Source of the DNA: Lachnospiraceae bacterium
Lineage (GTDB): Bacteria > Bacillota > Clostridia > Lachnospirales > Lachnospiraceae
Reading direction: 5' to 3'
Assembly (NCBI GenBank): GCA_017556805.1
Contig: JAFYMC010000013.1
Coordinates: forward strand, 1 to 64,000
Length of the DNA stretch: 64,000 bases
Shown: in pieces, positions 24,762-34,080 of the stretch
Numbering within the stretch: position 1 is the first letter of the stretch
Layout of the letters: each line of letters begins with the position of its first letter
The notes under the pieces: model-generated
Database searches by the model: none
Told to the model about the DNA's origin: nothing
The model's input: the letters and a program-made list of their open reading frames with translations, nothing else
Made by a program: the position numbers and the translations under genes

Positions 24762-27560
24762 TTAGTCTTCACCCAGCTTTAACGCATTGGTAATCTTCAT
24801 TGCCACAATGTTTCTTATAAGAACCGCAATACAGATGCAAAGCATTACCGCAATTACCACAAACAGCTTCACCATATCGGCACTGTCTGTAATCAACGTC
24901 TGCGGAAGCACCTGCTTCTCCGCCGCATAGGCAATCTGAATCATCGGTACATACATCTTGGAAGCCACAAGGCCCACAAAGGCACCGAACAGAATGGACA
25001 AAATGCCGGAGAAAATCTGCTCGTTAATGAGCATATGTAAAATTTCGTTCTTGCGCATACCCATGGCACGGAATACACCGAACAACAGCTCACGCTCACG
25101 AATGGATAAAATCCAGTAAATCAAGTATCCCACGCCGCACAACAACAGGATGATAATAAAACTTAAGGTCAGAATACCGTTGGTTCCCTGGAACAGGGTA
25201 TCCGTACGGATATCCGCCAGATTGCTCTGAAGGCTCTCGATGGAGGTAAACTTGTAGTTATTCTCCTTTGCCCATGTGTAGAAGAACTCCGCATCCGCTT
25301 CACTTGTCTTTAACCATACCTGATACGGACGAAGATCAAAGCCTTCCTGCACCTGTGACAAATGGGCAATGACCAGATAGTTATCCATGGTTACGATTTC
25401 TCCCTCAGACACCACCTGCTCCGTCGGTATGTAACCGGACCAGTACTTTACAAATCCGTAAATCGTACCTTCGATTTTATTGCCTTCCGCATTTTCGTAG
25501 GTAATCTTATCACCCAGCTTCTTTCCGTGCTTAATACGGAAGTTATCGGATACCAGCACCGCCTCCGCATTGGTAGACAGTACATTCAGATACTCTCTTA
25601 ACTGATACTCGTTTAAGTTCTCATCTCCCACAACGGTTTCGCCGTATTCCTTTGTATTAATGGCAAATACTTCTCCGGTACCCAGTACCTCCTTGCCTTC
25701 CTTAAACTGTACTTCCTGACGGAATACACGAGTGGCACTCTCCACTCCCGGAATCTCCCCGTACTTACTAAACTCCGGCTCTATGTAATACACTTCGGTA
25801 CCCGGATGCGTCTTTGCGTAAGCCTCGTTATTTTTCCACTGCTCCTGTACTACCAGATTCGTACCCGTGAGGTAGGTGGTATTCTGCTCCGCATTGGCAA
25901 TAATGGTACGAGCCACTGTTGCATTAAAAATACCGAGGGCCACCGTCAGAATCAGGAACAGCATTACGAACTGCTGCTTCGCTCCGGTACGGATGGTCTG
26001 CAAAAAGGACGCATAGCCCGCCGGGCTTAAATTACGCTTACGTACCACAAACAACAGCTTGATAAGAAGCGGCTGCACGCGCAAAAACAACAGACCCACA
26101 CCGAGAATAAACAGGGACGCACTGAAATATAACAACGGGTCCAGCGGCTCTCCCGCCAGCACACTTTCCTTCAGGGAATCCAGTCTTCCGGAGAAGTTGT
26201 AGAAACCGTATAACGCCACGCCGGTGGCAATCACATCCAAAAACAGCTTCTGCCAAAGCTTCTTCTCCGAGCGCGCCTTACGGCGCTTTACATGTACAAT
26301 GGAAACTCCGCTGTATTTAAACACCGGAATCAAGGTGAGCAACACGGATACCGCAATCGCCACTCCCGCATACAGGAATACCTCTCCCGTCAGCTTTACC
26401 GGAAGGCTTCTTTTTACACCGAACTCCAAAAAGGCGGTGGAAGAACCGATGACCTTACAAAGGTACATACCGAGTGGCAAACCGATGACAAAGGAAATGC
26501 CTGCCAGCACCAGATTCTGCATAAAATACAGGCGGATAATCTGCCCCTTACCGGCGCCGCGGCTCTTTAACAGTGAAATCTCACTCTGCTCCATGGAAAG
26601 CATCTGTCCGGAAATCATAAACAGGAACGCTGCCAAAAGTGCCAATACCGGCACCTGCAAAATCAGAAGAGTTGCATTAATCTTCTTTTCCTTCCCTACG
26701 AACTCTTCCAATACTTCCTCGTAGCCGTCGCAGGAAATCATCTTGCTGACACTCTCCAACTCCAGAAGACTGTCTACTCTCTCCTTTGCCGCTACTGCTT
26801 CCTCCTGAGGCAGACTGTTACAGTCACTGATGACATACCAGGTAGCATTAAACTTGTATCCGCCCATGCGGTTGCCCCGGAACATCGTATCGAATAACGG
26901 TTCCGAAACAAATACATCCGCATCATAGGTATCCGGACTGTTTACCCAGTAAATATCATTTTCTTCGCTGTTCTTAATCACACCCACAATACGGACGCGC
27001 AACGGTTCATCCTCCAAATCCTTAATGGAAGCAAACTCCATTACCTCGCCGAGAACAAACTTCTGCTGAATCAGCGCAGCCTCCGTTACAACTGCCTCCA
27101 GACAACCGTCCTCTGCAAGCTCATCCGAATACATACTGCCGGCAATTACCGTACTGTGATCCGGCAAATCCGTAAGTGTGCCGATTTTAACATCTCTTTT
27201 CGCTCCTGCCACACGTTCTAACGCAGACAAGCCCGTAGAATAGGACAGGCCCACATGTGCCACATACTCCATCTGTTCTACGCCCAATTCGGCGCACACA
27301 CGGGTAGAATACTCCTCCAGTGCCAGAAAATCCTCCTGAAACTCGCCCTTTCGTGCCGTGGAAGACATGGTAATCAAGCCGGCGTGTACTCCGTTTTTCT
27401 CTGCATAGGCGTCGAATTCATCCGAAAGCATTCTCTGCAGGGAAGCATCTTTATACATCGGATATCCCGCAGCTACCGCTACCAGCAGGACATTGCCGAT
27501 CAGCAGACACAAGGCAAGCCATTTTTTGTGTCTGAGTTTTTGCAACATAAACCGAAACAT
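24762..27560 (-). CDS. Large FtsX-type ABC permease
   Basis: A 932-residue permease with two repeats of the FtsX/MacB-type unit. It has an N-terminal membrane segment (about 14-32), a large outer domain (about 50-290), then several membrane segments (about 300-430 and 450-530), a second outer domain (about 560-800), and three more segments at the end (about 810-925). This matches single-polypeptide MacB-like permeases that work with two ATPases. It is preceded by three membrane fusion protein genes and followed by two ATPase genes on the same strand. The AGGAGG site is clear. Such systems export peptides, lipids or lipoproteins, or respond to envelope stress. Confidence 0.9.
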   Translation of the reverse strand: MFRFMLQKLRHKKWLALCLLIGNVLLVAVAAGYPMYKDASLQRMLSDEFDAYAEKNGVHAGLITMSSTARKGEFQEDFLALEEYSTRVCAELGVEQMEYVAHVGLSYSTGLSALERVAGAKRDVKIGTLTDLPDHSTVIAGSMYSDELAEDGCLEAVVTEAALIQQKFVLGEVMEFASIKDLEDEPLRVRIVGVIKNSEENDIYWVNSPDTYDADVFVSEPLFDTMFRGNRMGGYKFNATWYVISDCNSLPQEEAVAAKERVDSLLELESVSKMISCDGYEEVLEEFVGKEKKINATLLILQVPVLALLAAFLFMISGQMLSMEQSEISLLKSRGAGKGQIIRLYFMQNLVLAGISFVIGLPLGMYLCKVIGSSTAFLEFGVKRSLPVKLTGEVFLYAGVAIAVSVLLTLIPVFKYSGVSIVHVKRRKARSEKKLWQKLFLDVIATGVALYGFYNFSGRLDSLKESVLAGEPLDPLLYFSASLFILGVGLLFLRVQPLLIKLLFVVRKRNLSPAGYASFLQTIRTGAKQQFVMLFLILTVALGIFNATVARTIIANAEQNTTYLTGTNLVVQEQWKNNEAYAKTHPGTEVYYIEPEFSKYGEIPGVESATRVFRQEVQFKEGKEVLGTGEVFAINTKEYGETVVGDENLNEYQLREYLNVLSTNAEAVLVSDNFRIKHGKKLGDKITYENAEGNKIEGTIYGFVKYWSGYIPTEQVVSEGEIVTMDNYLVIAHLSQVQEGFDLRPYQVWLKTSEADAEFFYTWAKENNYKFTSIESLQSNLADIRTDTLFQGTNGILTLSFIIILLLCGVGYLIYWILSIRERELLFGVFRAMGMRKNEILHMLINEQIFSGILSILFGAFVGLVASKMYVPMIQIAYAAEKQVLPQTLITDSADMVKLFVVIAVMLCICIAVLIRNIVAMKITNALKLGED

Positions 27561-27572
27561 GGTATCCTCCTA

Positions 27573-28700
27573 TTACTGAACCAAGATTTGTGTACCCTCT
27601 TCCAGACCATCGATTACCCAATAGGTATTGGCATTCTTACGTCCGAAAGAAAAACCGACTGCATGTAACCCGTACTCATCCTTTACCTTTACCATCTGGG
27701 TACCGTTTGCCATATATACCGCAGAAGCATCCAAAAGTAAAACATCCTTCATACGGACGGTTTCCACCGTCACGGAAAAACCGGAACCGTCATACAAATA
27801 CTCACTCTCTTCATCCAGACGAATAAACGCCGTAGTACCTGCCAAATCCTCGGATATCATGGCTGCAGATGCTGTAATTACCGTTCCCGTTCCCTGACAG
27901 GTCACACCGTTTACCTTTGCGGATACCTTCACACTCTGTCCGAACCGGAACTGCTTGTTCTCATTCGATACTTCAAGCAGACGCTCTGCCGGATCTGCCA
28001 CCACAATGGTGTAAGAGGATATCTGGGTACCGAACCGTAAGGTCTCCTGCTCCAGCAAAATGCCGTCCTCTTCCATTACAATCTCCGTCGTATTGAGTGC
28101 TTCCTTCATTTCCTCCAAGCGTTCCAACGCTTCCGTATAGGTGGCGCCGGTCTCACCGCGCTCCTCCATACGTTGAATCTGACGTTCCATCATTGCCAGC
28201 TGGATTTCATCCATTGCCACAAAAATTTTCGCAATCGGGTCGCCCACCTTTTTATTCGGTGTTTCCATACCAACCGCTTCCATATAGTAAGTCTGACCGT
28301 ACGGGAAATCATACCGGATGGTCTTCTGCTTCGGATACACCACCGATGCCGCCACGGTAGACGTCATTACAAAATCACCCCGCCGTACCGTTGTGTACTT
28401 CTGAGTTTCTGCTGTCTGTGTCTCCAATGCATCTTTATACAGCGTCTCGGAAGAGACCTCCTTCTGTATGGTCAACCCTTCCGTAACGTCTTCCGTCTTC
28501 TGCGCTGCATTCTGTCCCGCCGGCTGTTTCTCCGGGGTATACTGTCCCGGTTTTGTCTGCCCTGTCGCATTCCAATCCGAAAAATCCCAGTCCCCTCCGG
28601 CACCTCCCGGCAATCCCGCAGGTGCGGCAGAACAGGTCCCCATTACAACACATAAGGTCAATGCAAGAAAGATTCTTTTTCTTCCCTTAATTTTTAACAT
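27573..28700 (-). CDS. Membrane fusion (HlyD-like) protein 3 of the export operon
   Basis: A 375-residue exported protein: signal peptide with ALTLCVVMGTCSAAPA, a Gly/Gln-rich low-complexity region (about 30-70), then an adaptor-like body with a central helical pair (MERQIQRMEERG...LERLEEMKEAL) and a beta-barrel end (VKVSAKVNGVTC, FSVTVETVRMKDVLLLDASAVYM, GLEEGTQILVQ). The C-terminal pattern 'G.Q.V.V....LEEGT.I' is typical of HlyD/RND adaptors. Its start overlaps the end of the preceding adaptor gene by 14 bases and uses AAGGAG. The lipoyl-type half is weaker than in its two neighbours. Confidence 0.75.
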   Translation of the reverse strand: MLKIKGRKRIFLALTLCVVMGTCSAAPAGLPGGAGGDWDFSDWNATGQTKPGQYTPEKQPAGQNAAQKTEDVTEGLTIQKEVSSETLYKDALETQTAETQKYTTVRRGDFVMTSTVAASVVYPKQKTIRYDFPYGQTYYMEAVGMETPNKKVGDPIAKIFVAMDEIQLAMMERQIQRMEERGETGATYTEALERLEEMKEALNTTEIVMEEDGILLEQETLRFGTQISSYTIVVADPAERLLEVSNENKQFRFGQSVKVSAKVNGVTCQGTGTVITASAAMISEDLAGTTAFIRLDEESEYLYDGSGFSVTVETVRMKDVLLLDASAVYMANGTQMVKVKDEYGLHAVGFSFGRKNANTYWVIDGLEEGTQILVQ

Positions 28701-29706
28701 ATACCCGGTCTCCTTCCTGCAGTCCTTCTGCGATTTCTACATATACGGTACCGGAATATCCGAGGGTGACATCCTTACGTACTCTCGTATCTCCGTCCAA
28801 CAAATAAACATAAGTACCTGTGCTGTCTCTGTACACCGCACTGTTCGGCACGGAAAGCACCTGAGGATGATAATTGCCCACCATACAAATCAGGACAAAA
28901 TCTCCCATACCGGCCTCTCCGACATCCTCTGCCGTATAATAGGTATACGTTCCTTCTTCCTCCATCAGCTCCTCTACATAGGTAACCTCTGTCTCTTTTC
29001 CGTCTACAACGGCGTAAACCCTGTCATAATTTTCAAGATCGGACGGAGAAAGATAACTACCTACCGTAATATACAAACGCTCCGTATCGGAAACCGCAAT
29101 CACCGGCTGGCCTGCCGCCACATTAGTGCCTTCTTTCACACAAGCGGTAACCACACCGTCAAAAGGAGCAAAAATCTGACTGTTTCCAACCTTTGCTCTG
29201 GCTTCCTCCCACGCTGCCCAAAGCTCCGGTTCCTGCATTTCCCACAACTGCTCCGCCTGAGCCAGCAACAAATTCTGCCACTCTCTTTCCTCACGGCTCA
29301 GATTGGTTGCCAGCTTTTTATTTACCGCTTTTACCGTGTCTACATATACCTTTTTCTCCGACAGATATCTGTTTAAGGCGTTGCTTGCCGCAGTCCGCAC
29401 CTCGTCTTCCCCCTGCTCTGCAAGCAAATCTCCGGCCTTTACCACACTGCCGATTTCCACATAAAGATTCGCAATCCGACCGCCTGCTTCAAAGGTTAAT
29501 TCCTCCGTATATGGTGCCAATTCCGCATCCTTGGTGGTAACCGTATACAAATCACGATACATTACGGTTTCAATATCCACCACTGCCTCCACCGGGGAAA
29601 GCAATTCTATCTCATTCTGCATTGCGCCCCGGGCTCCGCAACCGGCCAGACTCACTGCCGCAAGCGCCGCTACCGCCAGACACAATCCGCATCTTTTCCT
29701 TCTCAT
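28687..29706 (-). CDS. Membrane fusion (HlyD-like) lipoprotein 2 of the export operon
   Basis: A 339-residue lipoprotein (lipobox LAGC, about residues 19-22). The body carries a first half-lipoyl segment (GRIANLYVEIGSVVKAGDLLAEQG), a helical hairpin (ASNALNRYLSEKKVYVDTVKAVNKKLATNL), a second half (SQIFAPFDGVVTACVKEGTNVAAGQPV), and a C-terminal barrel ending GLQEGDRVYVKN. These are the classical adaptor elements. It probably links the permease to the outer face of the envelope or presents the substrate. AGCAGGAGG precedes the ATG; the gap to the adaptor upstream is 12 bases. Confidence 0.85.
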   Translation of the reverse strand: MRRKRCGLCLAVAALAAVSLAGCGARGAMQNEIELLSPVEAVVDIETVMYRDLYTVTTKDAELAPYTEELTFEAGGRIANLYVEIGSVVKAGDLLAEQGEDEVRTAASNALNRYLSEKKVYVDTVKAVNKKLATNLSREEREWQNLLLAQAEQLWEMQEPELWAAWEEARAKVGNSQIFAPFDGVVTACVKEGTNVAAGQPVIAVSDTERLYITVGSYLSPSDLENYDRVYAVVDGKETEVTYVEELMEEEGTYTYYTAEDVGEAGMGDFVLICMVGNYHPQVLSVPNSAVYRDSTGTYVYLLDGDTRVRKDVTLGYSGTVYVEIAEGLQEGDRVYVKN

Positions 29707-29718
29707 ACTATCCTCCTG

Positions 29719-30780
29719 CTAACGCAAAATCACTTCGTCGCCTTCGGCAAGTCCGCTTACCACTTCTACCTTGGAATCCGCCTCTAATCCCACTTCAATC
29801 TGCTTAATCTGACGGTTGCCCTCTTCGTCAAAGTAATACACATAGGCGCCGTCTCCCGCATAGTGAACTGCGTTTTTCGGAACACTGAGGGCATCTTCCT
29901 TTTCCTCCAGTACCAGAGAATACAACACTCTCAGTCCCAAAGGCATATCGTATCGCGGCACCTTGAGTTCAAAATGCATCACGCCCTGCTCCGCGTCAAT
30001 TCCCTTCAAATAGGTTTCGTACTCCACTCCGGTGCTGGTGGCAAACACATAGGTCTCGCCCACGGTAAAATGCTCCGCATACTCGATATCATCGCACAGG
30101 AAGGCACATTCCGCACTGTCACTGACGGTCATTACCTTATTTCCTGACCAGGAAATAAAACTGCTTCCGGTGTCTCTCAGATAGGTCACGGTACCGTCCA
30201 TTCCCGCATAAATCTTGCAGCCTTCCACCCACTGATACAGCTCATCATACTGTAGCTGTGCGATGTAAACGGAATCCTCGATATCCTCTATCTGCAACCG
30301 GTATTCCGTCTCTAACAGATCTACACGGTTCTGATACTCCGTAGCGGACATGGACGACTTCTTTCGCGCCAACTGGGCAAGCTTAAGCTCCTTCTGCTCC
30401 TTCAAATGTTCTATCTTCATCTCTTGTGTCCGAATCTGATATCCCAGAGTCGCAAGGCTTTCTTTTTCCTCATCACAATACACTTCCGCCAAGAGATCTC
30501 CCTTTTTCACGGAATCCCCCAGAGAAACATACACACCCGACAAACGTCTTCCGTCTACCGAAAAAGACAAATTCTCCGACTTTACCTGCTGGTAATTTGC
30601 CACCAGCACCTTCGTCTTCTGAATCCTGTCTTTTTGGACCGTTGTCATTTCATAGGAACTCGTTCCGTTCCCCGACGTCAGAACCGATGATTTATCATCC
30701 TTCTGCGTCTTATTACACCCGCAAAGCGCAAGCGCACAGGAGACGAATACCACTCCTGTGAAAAACCTTTTCCTTCCCAT
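29719..30780 (-). CDS. Membrane fusion (HlyD-like) lipoprotein 1 of the export operon
   Basis: A 353-residue lipoprotein (lipobox LCGC), the first gene of the six-gene export operon. It has a half-lipoyl segment (GRRLSGVYVSLGDSVKKGDLLAEVYCDE), a long coiled-coil hairpin (about 95-170), a second half (KIYAGMDGTVTYLRDTG), and the adaptor end VVSGLAEGDEVILR. It begins after GCAGGAGG. The three adaptors of this operon differ strongly from each other, which argues for division of labour rather than recent duplication. Exported substrate unknown. Confidence 0.85.
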   Translation of the reverse strand: MGRKRFFTGVVFVSCALALCGCNKTQKDDKSSVLTSGNGTSSYEMTTVQKDRIQKTKVLVANYQQVKSENLSFSVDGRRLSGVYVSLGDSVKKGDLLAEVYCDEEKESLATLGYQIRTQEMKIEHLKEQKELKLAQLARKKSSMSATEYQNRVDLLETEYRLQIEDIEDSVYIAQLQYDELYQWVEGCKIYAGMDGTVTYLRDTGSSFISWSGNKVMTVSDSAECAFLCDDIEYAEHFTVGETYVFATSTGVEYETYLKGIDAEQGVMHFELKVPRYDMPLGLRVLYSLVLEEKEDALSVPKNAVHYAGDGAYVYYFDEEGNRQIKQIEVGLEADSKVEVVSGLAEGDEVILR

Positions 30781-30821
30781 TGTAACCTCCTGCTACATTA
30801 GCAACCTGATATAAAGAGCTC

Positions 30822-30862
30822 TTTACTGTTTTTGCAGTAAAAAACTCCCATCGTCCATTTTA
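30822..30862 (-). promoter_or_regulatory. Extended -10 promoter and leader hairpin of the export operon
   Basis: Minus strand TGGTAAAAT (extended -10; TAAAAT at 30857-30862) lies about 80 bases before the first adaptor gene; the -35 box is weak. In the leader, TTTACTG / CAGTAAA (30822-30842) can form a hairpin with a 6-base loop. Confidence 0.35.
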
Positions 30863-30995
30863 CCACAGAATCCGTTTGTTTTCCACGAAAGCCCCCGTTT
30901 TTTTTGTGTCTATTCTGTTAACTTTACACAAAGATATTGATTTTATTGTGAATATATTATGATTTCTTATTATTCTAATTAGAAAGCTAACTCAA

Positions 30996-31032
30996 CAAAA
31001 AATCCCCGAAGAATCCTAGACTCTTCGGGGAT
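30996..31032 (-). terminator. Terminator after apgM
   Basis: Stem ATCCCCGAAGA / TCTTCGGGGAT, followed on the minus strand by a run of T (complement of AAAAAA from 30996), about 24 bases past the apgM stop. Confidence 0.85.
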
Positions 31033-31055
31033 ATCTTCCGCATAAGCGGTATTAT

Positions 31056-32258
31056 TTACAGTTCAAATAACGTATCGATTAACTTATAGCCTTCCGGATA
31101 CAGAATACCGGACGCCTTTGCCTCTTCCTCGTTGTAGAAACCGATACGTCTGCGCTCCTTGGTACTGTCATAGAGCAGGAACGGTACCGGGTCGGAGGTA
31201 TGGGTACGACAACGAATCGGAGTCGGATGATCCGGCATTACAAGAAGACGGAACTCCTCGCCTGCTGCCTTCATGCCTTCCACAACCGTGCGGATTACCT
31301 TTGCATCCAGGGATTCGATGGCCTCTAACTTATTCGGGAGACTTCCCTGATGACCCATCTCATCCGGAGCTTCTACATGTACATATGCAAAATCGTAACC
31401 GTCCTTGGTCAGCGCGTCTACCGCTGCCTGTGCCTTACCCACATAGTTGGTATGTAAGGTACCGTCTGCGCCCGGCACTTCGATAACCTTCATACCTGCA
31501 CCGATGGCAATACCCTTTAATAAATCTACCGCAGAAATCATAACACCGCGCTTTCCGGTCTTTTCTTCAAAGCTGTCAAGTGCCGGTCTGGTGCCTGCAC
31601 CCCAGAACCAGATGGAATTTGCCTTATGTAAGCCCTTTGCGGCACGCTCTACGTTAAGCGGATGATTATTTAAAATATCGTAGCTCTTTTCCATCATTTC
31701 ACGAAGCTTATCCTCCTTCGGAAGATAATCCCCAATCACCTTGCCTAAAATATCGTGAGGCGGAGTAAGCGGAACTACCTGCCCCTTATCCCAAATCAAA
31801 AGGTGTCTGTAGCTGGTACCCACATAATAACTGTAGATATCGTCCTGTAACTCCTTCTTCACTGCCTCTAAAAGCACAGCCGCATCCTCCGTGGAAATCT
31901 CACTGGAGCTGTGGTCGATAATGGTTCTCTCTGCGTACGGCACATCCTCCTCGGACACCGTAACGATATTACAACGAAGGGCAATGTCCGTATCCTTCAT
32001 CGGCACACCGATGGAAAGGGCTTCAAGCGGAGAACGTCCGGTGTAATACTTCTTCGGATTATAACCAAGCACTGCTAAGTTTGCGGTATCGCTTCCCGGG
32101 CTCATTCCCTCCGGAATGGTTGCGGAAAGGCCTACTACAGACTTCCCTGCAAGTTCATCCATCATCGGGGTATTTGCATATGCAAGCGGAGTCTTTCCAT
32201 CGATTTCCGCAATCGGCTCATCCGCCATACCGTCACCTAAAACTACAATATACTTCAT
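31056..32258 (-). CDS. apgM: ApgM-type cofactor-independent phosphoglycerate mutase, possible homoserine kinase
   Basis: A 400-residue alkaline-phosphatase-superfamily protein of the ApgM branch. Metal-site motifs are visible: VVLGDGMAD (residues 5-13), SPGSDTANLAVLGY (the phospho-Ser region), and PDHPTPIRCRTHTSDPVPF near residue 345. ApgM proteins are annotated as phosphoglycerate mutases, but where the gene is clustered with threonine genes they have been proposed to replace ThrB as homoserine kinase. Here it follows hom by 18 bases and no thrB-like gene is seen, which favours that role. Which reaction it performs cannot be settled from sequence alone. AAAGGATATC precedes the start. Confidence 0.85.
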   Translation of the reverse strand: MKYIVVLGDGMADEPIAEIDGKTPLAYANTPMMDELAGKSVVGLSATIPEGMSPGSDTANLAVLGYNPKKYYTGRSPLEALSIGVPMKDTDIALRCNIVTVSEEDVPYAERTIIDHSSSEISTEDAAVLLEAVKKELQDDIYSYYVGTSYRHLLIWDKGQVVPLTPPHDILGKVIGDYLPKEDKLREMMEKSYDILNNHPLNVERAAKGLHKANSIWFWGAGTRPALDSFEEKTGKRGVMISAVDLLKGIAIGAGMKVIEVPGADGTLHTNYVGKAQAAVDALTKDGYDFAYVHVEAPDEMGHQGSLPNKLEAIESLDAKVIRTVVEGMKAAGEEFRLLVMPDHPTPIRCRTHTSDPVPFLLYDSTKERRRIGFYNEEEAKASGILYPEGYKLIDTLFEL

Positions 32259-32276
32259 ACTGATATCCTTCTTTCC

Positions 32277-33479
32277 TTATGCTTCTACACGAATACGATT
32301 CTTTACGGTAACCTTCTTACTCTGCTCCGCAAAAGCCGCTTCTGTCATCTTTTCGGTTACGAATGCAAACTCACCGGTTACACCCTCTGCCGTTACTTCC
32401 TTCACAGTACCGAATGCTGCCACTGCCGCATCCTTTTCCTCTGCCGGTACACGAACGAAGAATACGTTCAATGCCTCGTCACAGGAAGAAAGAGCCAACT
32501 TCTTATTGCTCCAGTGGGTCATAATGTTGGTGCCGACATGCTTTGCCGCATCCACGATATCCGCAACCACTGCACTTGCGGTCGGGAGCTTACCTGCGCC
32601 GCGGCCGTAGAACATAACATCACCCAGCATGTTACCCTTTACCAAAATACCGTTAAATACATCATCTACGCTGTACAACGGATGATGCTTATTAATCATA
32701 CGCGGAGCTACCATAGCGAAGAACTTATCTCCCTGACGATTGCCCATACCAAGAAGCTTAATGGTGCAACCCATGTTCTGGGCATACTTCATATCCTCTG
32801 CGGTAATTTTTGTGATACCCTCGGTATAAATATCCTCGAAATCTACCTGCTTACCATAGGCAAGAGAAGTTAAAATCGCAAGCTTTCTGCAGGCATCATA
32901 ACCTTCCACATCCGCCTCCGGATTACGCTCTGCGTAGCCCAGTCTCTGTGCTTCCTTAAGCACCGTATCGAAATCGGAACCGAAGTCACGCATCTGGGTT
33001 AAAATATAGTTGGTAGTACCGTTTAAAATGCCGGTAATTTCCATAATTTCATCCGCGGTCAGGGACTGGTTTAACGGGCGGATAATCGGAATACCGCCGC
33101 CGACACTTGCCTCGAATAAGAAGTTTAACTTATTCTGCTTTGCAATCTCAAGAAGCTCTGCGCCGTGCTTTGCCACCAGCTCCTTGTTGGAAGTACATAC
33201 GCTCTTGCCGTTTTCCAGACAAGCCTTTACATACTTATAGGCAGGGTCTACTCCACCCATTACCTCCGCCACGATTTCTACTTCCGGATCATTTAAAATA
33301 TCCTGAAACTCGTGGGTAATAATATCCTGTACCGGATCTCCCGGGAAATCGCGCAAGTCAAGCACGTGCTTTACTTCAATTTCTTTCCCCGCACGCTTTG
33401 CGATGCTGTCTTTGTTCTGGTTTAAAACCTCCACTACACCGGAACCTACGGTGCCGTATCCTAACACTGCAATTTTCAT
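32277..33479 (-). CDS. hom: Homoserine dehydrogenase
   Basis: A 400-residue NAD(P)-dependent enzyme that reduces aspartate semialdehyde to homoserine, for threonine, methionine and isoleucine. The Rossmann start is AVLGYGTVGSGV (residues 4-15); the conserved EASVGGGIPII (about 122-132) and LNGTTNYILT (about 151-160) are intact, as is the catalytic lysine region (AYGKQVDFEDIY). The C-terminal end has an ACT-like stretch (VFFVRVPAEEK..., FAFVTEKM) for end-product feedback, a little shorter than usual. It lies between pheB (18 bases upstream) and apgM. Strong AACGGAGG site. Confidence 0.95.
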   Translation of the reverse strand: MKIAVLGYGTVGSGVVEVLNQNKDSIAKRAGKEIEVKHVLDLRDFPGDPVQDIITHEFQDILNDPEVEIVAEVMGGVDPAYKYVKACLENGKSVCTSNKELVAKHGAELLEIAKQNKLNFLFEASVGGGIPIIRPLNQSLTADEIMEITGILNGTTNYILTQMRDFGSDFDTVLKEAQRLGYAERNPEADVEGYDACRKLAILTSLAYGKQVDFEDIYTEGITKITAEDMKYAQNMGCTIKLLGMGNRQGDKFFAMVAPRMINKHHPLYSVDDVFNGILVKGNMLGDVMFYGRGAGKLPTASAVVADIVDAAKHVGTNIMTHWSNKKLALSSCDEALNVFFVRVPAEEKDAAVAAFGTVKEVTAEGVTGEFAFVTEKMTEAAFAEQSKKVTVKNRIRVEA

Positions 33480-33497
33480 ATCTTTTGCCTCCGTTAC

Positions 33498-33938
33498 TTA
33501 TTCTCTGCCCAATATTTTAATATAGTGTACACCCGAGATCGCTTCCATACGTTCTACCAATACCGTTGCTTCCTCTGTTTCCGGTCGCATTTCTACGGAA
33601 ATGGTAAGGGATGCGATGCCTCCGATGGGAATTGCCTGATGAATCGTCAGGATGTTTGCATGACTCTTCGCAATCTCTCCCAGTACCACAGACAACAGTC
33701 CCGGCTCATCATCCATCTGAAGCATAAAGGTAATGGTCCGTCCTCTGTTATTTTCATGGAACGGGAAAATATCATCCTTATATTTGTAGAAAGAGCTACG
33801 ACTGATTCCAACCGCTTCCGTTGCCTCCTGCACCGTCAGCACACGCTCGGAATCCAGGAGTCTCTTTGCCTCTACTACCTGTAACAACACCTCAGGTACC
33901 GCTTTTTTCTTTACGATATAGAATTTTTCTTCCGCCAA
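33498..33938 (-). CDS. pheB: UPF0735 ACT domain protein PheB, TTG start
   Basis: A 146-residue protein: N-terminal helix-turn-helix-like half (LTVQEATEAVGISRSSFYKYKD) and C-terminal ACT domain (MQDEPGLLSVVLGEIAKSHANILTIHQ region). It is the regulatory-type protein found beside hom or pheA in Firmicutes; the ligand is probably an amino acid. The start is a TTG at 33936-33938, with AAAGGGGG seven bases before it, giving the usual beginning L/M-AEEKFYIVKKKAVPEVLL; a longer in-frame reading to 34070 crosses a terminator hairpin and has no ribosome site. It heads the pheB-hom-apgM operon. Confidence 0.9.
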   Translation of the reverse strand: MAEEKFYIVKKKAVPEVLLQVVEAKRLLDSERVLTVQEATEAVGISRSSFYKYKDDIFPFHENNRGRTITFMLQMDDEPGLLSVVLGEIAKSHANILTIHQAIPIGGIASLTISVEMRPETEEATVLVERMEAISGVHYIKILGRE

Positions 33939-34034
33939 AGTGGATCCCCCTTTCGTGTTCGCGCCATAAAAACAATTGTCCGTATCAAGGAGATATGATA
34001 CCACACTCCCCCGGAGAATGCAACCCCTTTTTTG

Positions 34035-34066
34035 AAAAAAGGCCGTGCACTTTTCAAGTGCCGGCC
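34035..34066 (-). terminator. Terminator of the ftsE-ftsX-M23-S41 unit
   Basis: Stem GGCCG-GCACTT / AAGTGC-CGGCC (34041-34066, one mismatch), followed on the minus strand by six T (34035-34040). It lies 15 bases past the S41 protease stop and insulates pheB. Confidence 0.85.
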
Positions 34067-34080
34067 TCATCCGAAAAATA

